From positions 1-17,050 of the forward strand of contig CAIMMA010000022.1 in the NCBI GenBank assembly GCA_903842475.1: a stretch of DNA of 17,050 nt. Direction: 5' to 3'. Origin of the DNA: an uncultured bacterium. Its GTDB lineage: Bacteria > Desulfobacterota > Desulfobulbia > Desulfobulbales > Desulfobulbaceae. The notes beneath the pieces were generated by a model, which was not told the origin of the DNA, ran no database searches, and saw nothing but the letters and a program-made list of their open reading frames with translations. The translations under genes and the position numbers were made by a program. This document shows positions 6,695 to 14,026 of the stretch, in pieces (the stretch's first letter is position 1; each line of letters starts with the position of its first letter).

Positions 6695-7243
6695 ATGAAG
6701 CCAGCTCTGATTCTGATCGATATCCAGAACGATTATTTCCCCGGCGGCGCGATGGAACTGGTCGGCAGTCCGGACGCCTCCATTCGTGCCGGGAACCTGC
6801 TGCAGCATTTCCGATTGCGGTCACTGCCCATTGTCCATATCCAGCATATCGCTGACCGGGAAGGCGCCACCTTCTTTCTGCCCGACACGCCCGGGGCGGA
6901 CATCCATCAAAGTGTTACCCCCTTGGGCGGCGAGACCGTATTCGTCAAGCATTTCCCCAATAGTTTTCGGGGAACGTCGCTCCTCGAACACCTGCACGGG
7001 CAGCAGATCACCCGGCTGATCCTGGCGGGGATGATGACCCATATGTGTATCGATACCACCACGCGGGCCGCGGCGGACCTTGGCTTTGAATGTGTCCTGG
7101 CCCATGATGCCTGCGCCACCAGATTGCTGACCTTTGGCGGTGTGGCCGTTGCGGCTGCGCAGGTGCAGGCCGCCTATCTCGCCGCCCTCGATGGCCCCTT
7201 TGCCCGTGTGCTTTCGGTCGGGGAGATTTGCGCGGCGCTGTAG
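6695..7243 (+). CDS. Isochorismatase-family cysteine hydrolase
   Basis: This 182-residue cytoplasmic hydrolase has the family's catalytic triad in place: Asp9 in LILIDIQNDYF, Lys85 in FVKHFPNSF, and the nucleophile Cys118 in GMMTHMCIDTTTRAA, preceded by the cis-peptide region LAGM. Members hydrolyse amides or the vinyl ether of isochorismate (nicotinamidase, N-carbamoylsarcosine amidase and others). The family is mixed and the substrate cannot be read from these motifs. The start at 6695 has GAGGAGA nine bases upstream and is certain. The gene follows the SagB-like gene by 92 bases in the same direction and precedes nhaA by 116, so they may be co-transcribed, though no functional link is evident. 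Confidence 0.92.
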   Translation: MKPALILIDIQNDYFPGGAMELVGSPDASIRAGNLLQHFRLRSLPIVHIQHIADREGATFFLPDTPGADIHQSVTPLGGETVFVKHFPNSFRGTSLLEHLHGQQITRLILAGMMTHMCIDTTTRAAADLGFECVLAHDACATRLLTFGGVAVAAAQVQAAYLAALDGPFARVLSVGEICAAL

Positions 7244-7359
7244 TTGGCCGCGGAACCGAATGCTTGCCACGCTGGTTGCCGCGCCCGGGGTGTTCTCGCC
7301 GTCTGCCATGCCGGCTCGGTACGCACGCGTCCCGTCAATTCTTGAGGTCACCGCTGTTT

Positions 7360-8526
7360 ATGAAAAAGCGTCCGCATGAAATTCTTATCGAAAGTATCAA
7401 GAGCGAGCAGATGTCGGGCATTGTTCTGATGCTGGCCACGCTCACCTCCCTCTATATCGCCAATTCCGCCCACGGTGCGGGGTATGCGGCATTCTGGCAC
7501 CGCACCGTCGGGTTTGCGGGGGGTGGTGTCGCCCTGCACTTGAGTGTCGAACACTGGATAAACGACGGTTTGATGGCCGTATTTTTTCTGCTGGTCGGGC
7601 TGGAGATTGAACGGGAACTGTATGTCGGCGAGCTGGCCGATCTCAAGGACGCCACCCTTCCCGGTTTTGCCGCCATCGGCGGCATGGCCGTACCCGCGCT
7701 GTTTCATTTTATGTGTAATCAGGGTTCGCCGACCCAGGCGGGGCTGGGCATACCCATGGCCACCGATATTGCCTTTGCCCTGGGCGTGTTGGCGCTCTTG
7801 GGGGACAGAGTGCCAACCTCGCTGAAGATTTTTCTCGCCAGCTTTGCCATCATCGACGACCTGGGCGCGATTGTCCTGATTGCCCTTTTTTATGTGCGCG
7901 ATTTTTCCATGCCCTATTTCTCCTCGGCATTGGCCATCTTTCTCGGACTGCTGCTGCTCAATCGCCTGGGGGGGCGCCGTTTGCCGTATTACCTCATCCC
8001 GGGCGCGATCATGTGGTACTGCATCCTCAAGTCCGGCGTGCATGCCACCCTTGCCGGGGTGCTGCTCGCTTTTGCCATCCCCTTCGGCGATGGAGCGGAT
8101 GAGTCGCCATCCTCCCGGTTGCTGCATCTGCTCCATAAACCGGTGTCCTTCCTGGTCATGCCGCTCTTTGCCCTGGCCAACACCGGCATCGTGCTCGACG
8201 GCAACTGGGTCGGCGGCCTGGCCTCCTTCAATGCACTGGGGATTTTTGCCGGGCTGGTCCTCGGTAAACCGCTGGGGATTGTGCTGTTTTGTTTTGCGGC
8301 GGTCAAGTCGGGCCTGTCGCAGTTGCCGAAGGAGGTTGCCTGGGTGCACATTGCCGGCGTGGGCCTGCTCGGCGGGATCGGTTTTACCATGTCGATTTTC
8401 ATCACCCTGCTGGCCTTCGGCGACCCCGCAGTCATCCAGAGTTCGAAAATTACCGTGCTGATCAGTTCCCTGGTCGCCGGCATGGTGGGCTTTTTTGTGT
8501 TGAGGAGGCGGCGAACCGCCGGGTGA
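7360..8526 (+). CDS. nhaA: NhaA-type Na+/H+ antiporter
   Basis: This 388-residue inner-membrane antiporter has exactly the length of E. coli NhaA. It exchanges Na+ (or Li+) for H+ and serves pH and sodium homeostasis. Recognisable parts are FFLLVGLEIERE (75-86, the pH-sensing glutamates), IPMATDIAFALGVLALLG (131-148, with Asp136), ASFAIIDDLGAIVLI (160-174), where Asp166-Asp167 are the ion-binding pair, and LGKPLGI with Lys303, the counterpart of Lys300. About twelve hydrophobic segments are apparent. I chose the ATG at 7360 because the protein then begins with a short basic N-terminus as in the family. A TGAGG lies about 12 bases upstream, rather far. An in-frame extension back to 7228 overlaps the preceding gene and has no family likeness. 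It ends 43 bases before the convergent kinase gene, without an obvious terminator. Confidence 0.96.
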   Translation: MKKRPHEILIESIKSEQMSGIVLMLATLTSLYIANSAHGAGYAAFWHRTVGFAGGGVALHLSVEHWINDGLMAVFFLLVGLEIERELYVGELADLKDATLPGFAAIGGMAVPALFHFMCNQGSPTQAGLGIPMATDIAFALGVLALLGDRVPTSLKIFLASFAIIDDLGAIVLIALFYVRDFSMPYFSSALAIFLGLLLLNRLGGRRLPYYLIPGAIMWYCILKSGVHATLAGVLLAFAIPFGDGADESPSSRLLHLLHKPVSFLVMPLFALANTGIVLDGNWVGGLASFNALGIFAGLVLGKPLGIVLFCFAAVKSGLSQLPKEVAWVHIAGVGLLGGIGFTMSIFITLLAFGDPAVIQSSKITVLISSLVAGMVGFFVLRRRRTAG

Positions 8527-8569
8527 TTGCTGGTCTTGTCGGCGGCAGGCCAATTTGCGCCGTGGGGCG

Positions 8570-11500
8570 CTAGAGCGGGCTGAGCACCTTCCTGATCAGC
8601 AGGGCCAGGTCCTGCTTGGTCAGCGGTTTCAAGGCAAAGCCCCGGATGCCGATGGCTTTCGCCTTTTCCTCCGAGAGGATGGAGCTGTATCCCGTGCAGA
8701 GGATGATCGGCAGGTCCGGTCGGATCTGCAGCATCCTGCGGGCCAGATCCATGCCGGTCATGTCCGGCATGGTCTGGTCGGTGATCACCAGGTCGAACCG
8801 TTCGGGGGCATTCTGGAAGGTGTTCAGGGCCTCAAGGCTGCTGCTGCGAACCGTCACCCGGTAGCCCATCCGTGCCAGCATGGTTTCGGCCAGGGTGGTC
8901 AGGATTTCCTCGTCATCGATAAAGAGAATATGCTCGCTGCCGACCGGCAATGGTTCCGTTTTGGCCCGGTCGATCAGCGCAGACGGCGACGCCACCGGCA
9001 GGTAAATGTAAAAAGCGGATCCGCGTCCGGGCCCGCTGTCAAAAGTTATAAATCCTTGGTAACCGGTCACGATGCCATGGATGATCGACAACCCCATGCC
9101 GGTCCCTTTACCCATTTCCTTGGTGGTGAAAAAGGGGTCGAAGATCCGGTCCCGGATGCCGGCGGGAATCCCGATGCCGGTGTCGCTGACCTTCAGCTGG
9201 ATGTAGGGGCCCGGCTGGGCCCGGGAGGTGAACGGCAGGGTGTCCGGCTCAAAGGATGCGGTTGTCAGGGTGATGGAGAGGACGCCGCCGTCTTCCTCCA
9301 TGGCATGGAAGGCGTTGGTGCACAGGTTCATCAGAATCTGGTGGAGTTGGGTCGGGTCCATGCACACCGGCCCGGCCTGCGGATCGATGCGTTGCTCGAT
9401 GGCGATGGTCGAAGGGAGGGAAGGTCTCAGCAGGGTGATGACTTCTTTAACAATATTGGCCGGGAAGAGGGTGATCGGTTCGGTCTCGGCCTGACGACTG
9501 AAGACCAGGATCTGCTTGACCAGGTCTTTGGCGCGGTGACCGGCCTTGAGCACCTGGTCAAGGTCGTTGGCCAGCGGGGAACCGGAGGGGATGAGGTCTC
9601 TGGCCATGTCCGTGTAGCCGATGACGGCGGCCAGAATATTGTTAAAATCATGGGCGATGCCGCCGGCAAGCGTGCCGATCGCCTCCAGCTTTTGTCCCTG
9701 GAGCAGTTGGGTTTGCAGGGCCCTGGCTTTTTCCTGGGCTTGTTTTTTGGGGGTGATGTCCTGCACCATGGTCACGAAATGATTGATCGAACCATCCCCG
9801 TTGCGGATGCACCGGGATGAGGCCTCGGTATGGACCACCCGACCGTCCTTGCGCAGGTATCTTTTTTCGGTGGCAAAGGTGTCGGTAGTCCCGAGCATGA
9901 TTTTTTCAAAGCGGAGCAGGTCAGCCGGCAGGTCGTCGGGATGGGTGAGCTCGTCCCAGGTTTTTTGGGCCAGTTCCTCGCGCGGGTAGCCCAGCATCTC
10001 GCAGAGCCGGTCGTTAAAATGGATCCAGCGTTTGTCCGTGGAAAGCGTGGCCATGCCGATCAGGCCCATGTCGAAATAACTCCGGAAGTGCTGTTCGCTC
10101 TCTTGTAGCGCCGCCACGGTTCGTTTGTGCTCGGTGATGTCGTAATGGTGCCACAGACGGCCATACTGCTTGCCGTCGATATAGATCGGGATGAAATCCC
10201 GCAGGAAGGTGCGCTGGCCACGGATGGCCACCTCTTCCTCCCGAATGGGTGTTCGTTCTTCAAGGATTTTTCGGATTCGGGCCAGCGCCTTTCGTGGCTT
10301 GACGTACAGCTTGATCCGGCTTTTGATCAGGTCCGAAGGCGCCATGCCGATGAGGTCTTCAGGGGATTTTTTCAGTGCAAAGAGGTCGCAGAAGGACTGG
10401 TTGACGAATTCCACCCGGCCTGCGTCGCTGACCACCAAGAGACCGGGATACAGGCTCGAAAGAATGATCTCAAAACGTTTGAGGGTGGTCTGTAGCGTTT
10501 CCTGCACCCGCAACCGTTCAAGCTCGCCGGCCGCCCGTACCGCCACCAGTTGCAAAATGGTTTCGGCCAGTGGCTGGTTTGCCAGCGGGTGTCGGCCGAT
10601 GGCCGCGATCAGGCCGATGGGCTGGCCGGCATGGTCCCAAAGGGTGACCCCGGCATAGCTCTCCGCCTGCAGCTCCTGCAGCACCTGGTCGTCGGGAAAG
10701 CGATGGCGGACGTCGGCGGGAAAACAGCAGATTGTTTTGCCGACCACCTCGCCGCAGGGGGTATCGGCCAGGGAGTAGGTGAAGTTGTCCTCGAAGGCGC
10801 CGTCATTCCAAACGGCGACGGTGCGAGCGCTTAAACCGTCGCCTTCGAGTTGATCGATGCAGACGAATTGCATATCCAGATTCTCGGCGAGATAGCGGGC
10901 CAAGGCATGGAAGAAGGGTTCCCCGGCCAGTCCGGTGCTGGTCTGGGCCAGAAAAGCCTGGACGTTTTCAATCCGCCTGCGTTCGGTCCTGTCCCTGGAC
11001 ACGGCCAGGACGGATCGAACCCGGCCGAACCCGTCAAGTTCCGGGCTGAATCGCCAGTCGATATGCAGGGTGGCATGTTCGTTGTTCCATGCCATTTCGG
11101 TCTGGTAAGGTTGGGCGGTTCGGAAGACCCGGGAGATGCTGTCTTGGAGAAAGCGGGACTGTCCCTCGGAGAGTCCGATGGGCCGGATCGGTTGACCGAT
11201 GGGGGCGCCGTTGGTCTGCCCCAAAAGGCGAACAGCTGCGGAGTTCAGGTAGAGGTGCCGACCCTCCTGGTCGTAGCGGACAATGGCGTCAGGGCTGCTT
11301 TCGGTGAAGGAACGGAAGTTCTCGTCGCTCTTCCGCAGGGCCTGTTCCGTTTGTTTACGTTTGGTGATGTCGATGGCAAAGCCGTCGATGACCAAGCCGT
11401 CGATGACCGGTGGGCTCTGGCCACCGGTCAGGTTAGTGGCGCCGGTCAGTCTGGCATTGATGGAGACCCAGGCGGTCTCGGTTGCGTTCTTGCGTATCTG

Positions 11501-11938
11501 GCACTGGAAATCTCTGACGGTCCCGTTGGTTTGCAGCAAGGCGATCAGCTCTTTTCTGGCATCGGGATGGACGTACATCTGCTGTTCCAGGTCACGGCAG
11601 CCTGCAATGAAATCCTCCGGCGAGGAGTACCCGCAAAAGGACGATAATTCCTTGTTGACCATCAGGATCCTGCCGTCGAGGGTGGAGCGAAAGATGCCCA
11701 AAGGGGAATGCTCGAAGATATGGCGGTACCTGATTTCGTTTTCCTGCAGGATGTCGGGCCGGCCGGTGTCTTCGCTCACCCCTTTCGCGGCGGTCTTCGG
11801 GCTTTTTGCCTGATGCGTCGGGAGGACTCCGCCCTGCTCTTCTCCCGTGCGGCGCTCGGTCAGCAGTGCTTCCAGGGCTTTTATCCGATTTTCAAGCCGC
11901 TTGATTTCCAATGTTTGGTAAGGAACCTGATCGTTCAT
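8570..11938 (-). CDS. PAS/GAF hybrid sensor histidine kinase with C-terminal receiver
   Basis: This 1122-residue kinase has no membrane segment and so is probably a cytoplasmic sensor. Domains in order: a short coiled coil (8-30), PAS1 (about 68-195), PAS2 (203-322), GAF (323-477; contains TPCGEVV...CCFPADVRHRFP, a motif common in kinase GAF domains), PAS3 (484-604), PAS4 (608-732), HisKA with His763 in GGIAHDFNNIL, HATPase (858-983) with N-box MNLCTNAFHAM, G1 DTGIGIP (919-925) and GKGTGMGL, then a receiver (1002-1118) with Asp1054 in VITDQTMP and Lys1104. All catalytic residues are present. The start at 11938 has AGGAG five bases upstream; the longer frame to 12094 has a low-complexity extension and no such site. 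It has no output domain of its own and no partner regulator beside it, so a phosphorelay partner must lie elsewhere. The signal is unknown; redox or a small ligand via PAS/GAF is plausible. Confidence 0.95.
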   Translation of the reverse strand: MNDQVPYQTLEIKRLENRIKALEALLTERRTGEEQGGVLPTHQAKSPKTAAKGVSEDTGRPDILQENEIRYRHIFEHSPLGIFRSTLDGRILMVNKELSSFCGYSSPEDFIAGCRDLEQQMYVHPDARKELIALLQTNGTVRDFQCQIRKNATETAWVSINARLTGATNLTGGQSPPVIDGLVIDGFAIDITKRKQTEQALRKSDENFRSFTESSPDAIVRYDQEGRHLYLNSAAVRLLGQTNGAPIGQPIRPIGLSEGQSRFLQDSISRVFRTAQPYQTEMAWNNEHATLHIDWRFSPELDGFGRVRSVLAVSRDRTERRRIENVQAFLAQTSTGLAGEPFFHALARYLAENLDMQFVCIDQLEGDGLSARTVAVWNDGAFEDNFTYSLADTPCGEVVGKTICCFPADVRHRFPDDQVLQELQAESYAGVTLWDHAGQPIGLIAAIGRHPLANQPLAETILQLVAVRAAGELERLRVQETLQTTLKRFEIILSSLYPGLLVVSDAGRVEFVNQSFCDLFALKKSPEDLIGMAPSDLIKSRIKLYVKPRKALARIRKILEERTPIREEEVAIRGQRTFLRDFIPIYIDGKQYGRLWHHYDITEHKRTVAALQESEQHFRSYFDMGLIGMATLSTDKRWIHFNDRLCEMLGYPREELAQKTWDELTHPDDLPADLLRFEKIMLGTTDTFATEKRYLRKDGRVVHTEASSRCIRNGDGSINHFVTMVQDITPKKQAQEKARALQTQLLQGQKLEAIGTLAGGIAHDFNNILAAVIGYTDMARDLIPSGSPLANDLDQVLKAGHRAKDLVKQILVFSRQAETEPITLFPANIVKEVITLLRPSLPSTIAIEQRIDPQAGPVCMDPTQLHQILMNLCTNAFHAMEEDGGVLSITLTTASFEPDTLPFTSRAQPGPYIQLKVSDTGIGIPAGIRDRIFDPFFTTKEMGKGTGMGLSIIHGIVTGYQGFITFDSGPGRGSAFYIYLPVASPSALIDRAKTEPLPVGSEHILFIDDEEILTTLAETMLARMGYRVTVRSSSLEALNTFQNAPERFDLVITDQTMPDMTGMDLARRMLQIRPDLPIILCTGYSSILSEEKAKAIGIRGFALKPLTKQDLALLIRKVLSPL

Positions 11939-12213
11939 GGAACTCCTGCATGCATGCCGGGGCGATCCAAGGGCCGCATAAGTGGGGTGTCCCCGATGTT
12001 TTTCATTCGTGGCGAGAGGCGCGGGCGAGGCCTGTGTGGGCGGCGTCTGTCGGTGGAGTGAAGGGGCGCCCGGAGAAGGGAGCGCTTTTCCCATGGATTC
12101 TCAATAGTTTTCAAAAATGTTTTAAAAATAGGCCGACAGTACCACAGTGAAAGTGCGGACAACAAGGGGAATCTTGGTCGGCGGCGAGCAGGCGGGCCGG
12201 GCGGCAGCCTGGA

Positions 12214-12729
12214 TCAGGGACGAGGCTGTTTTTGGTTGAGGATCGGCAGAGGCAGGAGGGCCAGGGCGATGAGGACGCCACAGGCGCCGACCAGGAGCCC
12301 GGCCAGGACATCGGAAGGGTAGTGGACCTGCAGGTACACGCGGGAGTAGCCGATGGTCAGGGCTGTAAGCATGCAAGCTGCAACGCTGCCCTGAGCGGCT
12401 GGTTTGGGGAGGAGACGGGTGGCGATCCAGGCTGCGGCCAGGAAAAAGGCGGCTGCCTGCGCCGCATGGGCGCTGGGAAACGACCAGCTGGCTGGCATGG
12501 GGACGAGGAGGGGCTCAATTTCCGGCCGTGGTCTTTTGATGAGCATTTTCAGGGCGTTGACCATCAGGATGGTGAGTCCCAGGCCGATGCTGAGCAGCAG
12601 GGCCTCCTGTTTTTTATGGTTGCGGTGGAGCAGGTAGACCAGGGCGGCGGTGGCGGGGAGCAGCAAGGCCAGCGAGCCCAGCCAGGTGACGGTGCTGAAA
12701 AAATGGTCGGCGAGCGGAGGATAACGCAT
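12214..12729 (-). CDS. PAP2-family membrane phosphatase
   Basis: This 171-residue integral membrane protein has the three-part acid phosphatase signature: KMLIKRPRP (61-69, K-x6-RP), SFPSAHAA (83-90, PSAH with catalytic His88), and YSRVYLQVHYPSD (128-140, SR-x5-H with His136 as nucleophile). About five or six hydrophobic segments surround them. Such enzymes dephosphorylate lipid phosphates, for example undecaprenyl pyrophosphate or phosphatidic acid or phosphatidylglycerol phosphate, on the outer face of the inner membrane. The exact substrate is not readable. The start at 12729 is the only ATG before upstream stops; its ribosome-binding site is poor. The kinase gene follows 275 bases downstream on the same strand, too far to assume an operon, and the outer-membrane gene upstream ends in a terminator. 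Confidence 0.92.
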   Translation of the reverse strand: MRYPPLADHFFSTVTWLGSLALLLPATAALVYLLHRNHKKQEALLLSIGLGLTILMVNALKMLIKRPRPEIEPLLVPMPASWSFPSAHAAQAAAFFLAAAWIATRLLPKPAAQGSVAACMLTALTIGYSRVYLQVHYPSDVLAGLLVGACGVLIALALLPLPILNQKQPRP

Positions 12730-12854
12730 GGTCTCGAGGCAGTGAGGCCTTTGATCCGAAGGTTGGGAGAGATTCGATGATGCGGGTGGCTTTCAGTTGC
12801 TGATACAGATGCCAGGAAAACAGATTGGCGGCAAGGGAAATTCGCGTGCTATTG

Positions 12855-12899
12855 AAAACGGCCCCTCCCCTTGGGTCATGGCGCTTGCAAGGGGAGGGG
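12855..12899 (-). terminator. Intrinsic terminator of the outer-membrane protein gene
   Basis: A perfect 12-bp stem, CCCCTCCCCTTG (12862-12873) with CAAGGGGAGGGG (12888-12899), encloses a 14-base loop. On the minus strand it is followed by CCGTTTTC. It begins 10 bases beyond the stop codon of the outer-membrane protein. The T tract is short, so termination may be partial. Confidence 0.75.
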
Positions 12900-12908
12900 G
12901 CGAAAGGA

Positions 12909-13682
12909 TCAGAAGGTGTAGGTCAGGCTTATGCCGCCGAAGACGGTGGTGTCGACGTTTTCACTGGGCAGCACGTTGTCGTCCATGGAGTCGGTGTAGT
13001 TGATGCTGGCGGTGATGCCGCAGGCTTCGGTGGCCATGTATTTCACCGAGGCGGTCAGTGCGTAGTTAAAGAATCCGCCGTCAACCGTGTCGTTAACGGT
13101 ATAGAATTGGGCGAAATCCTGACCGGCATAGCTGATTAAGCCGCTCAGCCCCAATGTGGTCTTGTCGTTGATGCCATAGCTGTAGCCCAGGCCAGCGGTT
13201 ACATAGAAATCATTGACCTCGTCGATATCGTAATAGAGCTTGGTGGAGACGACAAAGCCGCGGCCAAGGTCATAGGCCAGACCAGCAAAAATTTCGGCGG
13301 TGTTTTTGACTTCTTTGGGGCTGCCGTCGTTCGCCGTCGGGTAGGTCGTCGGGAAGGTGTATTCAACAATACCGACACTGGCGTCAACAGCTCCGAGTTT
13401 GAAGGCGTAAGAGGCGGTCAAGTCGACCTCGGAAAACTGGTTTTCCTCGACCAGGCCATTGTAATCATCCAGGTCGTAGTTGGCCCAGACGTTGAGCGCA
13501 AACCCGTTGGCCGAGACATCAATGCTGGGCTGCAGCACAAAGCCATCGTTAAAGGTCAGGCCGCGCCATACATAGGCGCTGTTGGTGTCAAGTGCGGCGG
13601 TTGCCGTTGCTGCCGCTGCCTGGGAAGCGGCGCCGCCTGCGGTTAGGGCGACCAGTGCGGCCATGGAAAAAAATCGTTTCAT
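12909..13682 (-). CDS. TorF-like (Gcw_chp type) outer-membrane beta-barrel protein
   Basis: This 257-residue exported protein has a clear signal peptide (MKRFFSMAALVALTAGGAAS, cleavage near residue 24 after an Ala run). The mature part is built of alternating amphipathic strands rich in Tyr, Gly and Asp, and ends in LTYTF. The terminal Phe is the recognition mark for outer-membrane barrel assembly. The first strands, NSAYVWRGLTFNDGFVLQPSIDV, match the SxYVWRG...QPxID pattern of the family annotated as TorF-like putative porins. A size of about 230 mature residues suits a 10- to 12-strand barrel. The transported substrate is unknown. The start at 13682 has AAGGAG at good spacing. The gene is a single unit: a sigma-54-like promoter lies about 130 bases upstream and a terminator follows directly. 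Confidence 0.8.
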   Translation of the reverse strand: MKRFFSMAALVALTAGGAASQAAAATATAALDTNSAYVWRGLTFNDGFVLQPSIDVSANGFALNVWANYDLDDYNGLVEENQFSEVDLTASYAFKLGAVDASVGIVEYTFPTTYPTANDGSPKEVKNTAEIFAGLAYDLGRGFVVSTKLYYDIDEVNDFYVTAGLGYSYGINDKTTLGLSGLISYAGQDFAQFYTVNDTVDGGFFNYALTASVKYMATEACGITASINYTDSMDDNVLPSENVDTTVFGGISLTYTF

Positions 13683-13812
13683 CCTCTCTCTCCTTTTGTA
13701 GTGTTGAGTACTGAATCTGTGACGACGCCAATATCATCGGGGCTGTGGCTCTTGTGCCGGGAGCACCCTTGGTTGCCGGGGTCGTGCATTTTGGTCTCGA
13801 TGGAATCCTCTT

Positions 13813-13828
13813 TGCATTTTAAGTGCCA
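13813..13828 (-). promoter_or_regulatory. Candidate sigma-54 (-24/-12) promoter of the outer-membrane protein gene
   Basis: The minus strand reads TGGCACTTAAAATGCA. The -24 block TGGCAC is a perfect match, the -12 block is ATGCA instead of TTGCA, and the invariant GG (13826-13827) and GC (13814-13815) are exactly ten bases apart. Transcription would start near 13802, giving a leader of about 120 bases. The AT-rich inverted repeats about 100-140 bases upstream are in the right place for an activator. Confidence 0.6.
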
Positions 13829-13923
13829 TTTTGGTCGACCTGCCGGTAATCTCCTTATTTCAAAAAGATAAGCGTTGAGCCGCAGGGCGTTCAGGTGTGG
13901 GGTAAGGTCGAAGCTGCCATGTT

Positions 13924-13970
13924 TGTTACATTTGTATCATCTTTTTGTTGTAAAATATTCAAAAATGTAA
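13924..13970. repeat. AT-rich inverted repeats upstream of the sigma-54-like promoter
   Basis: Two overlapping symmetries are visible. TGTTACA (13924-13930) and TGTATCA (13933-13939) form a 16-base near-palindrome with one mismatch. TTACATTT (13926-13933) and AAATGTAA (13963-13970) are perfect 8-base inverted copies 29 bases apart. The centre lies about 120 bases from the -24 element. They may bind the activator of the outer-membrane protein gene. A sigma-70-like pair on the minus strand (TTGAAT, 13957-13962; GATACA, 13933-13938; spacer 18) overlaps them. Confidence 0.35.
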
Positions 13971-14026
13971 TTTCTTTTGCAAGTCTCGGGGTAAGGGCGG
14001 GTGGCCTCCCAACGCAGGGCGAGGGG

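Larger units (their letters stand above)
13683..14026. other. Upstream regulatory region of the outer-membrane protein gene
   Basis: These 344 bases contain no gene. From left to right they hold the leader of the outer-membrane protein gene, a sigma-54-like promoter (13813-13828), and an AT-rich block (13921-13975) with inverted repeats. The last 50 bases follow the CdaA-CdaR stop codon, with no clear terminator for that gene. Confidence 0.6.

Noticed and set aside
5640..9820. Long frames opposite the SagB-like gene, nhaA and the kinase gene (394, 401 and 421 codons)
   Set aside because: These are low-complexity Arg/Gly/Gln-rich translations without ribosome-binding sites. The opposite strands encode well-recognised proteins.
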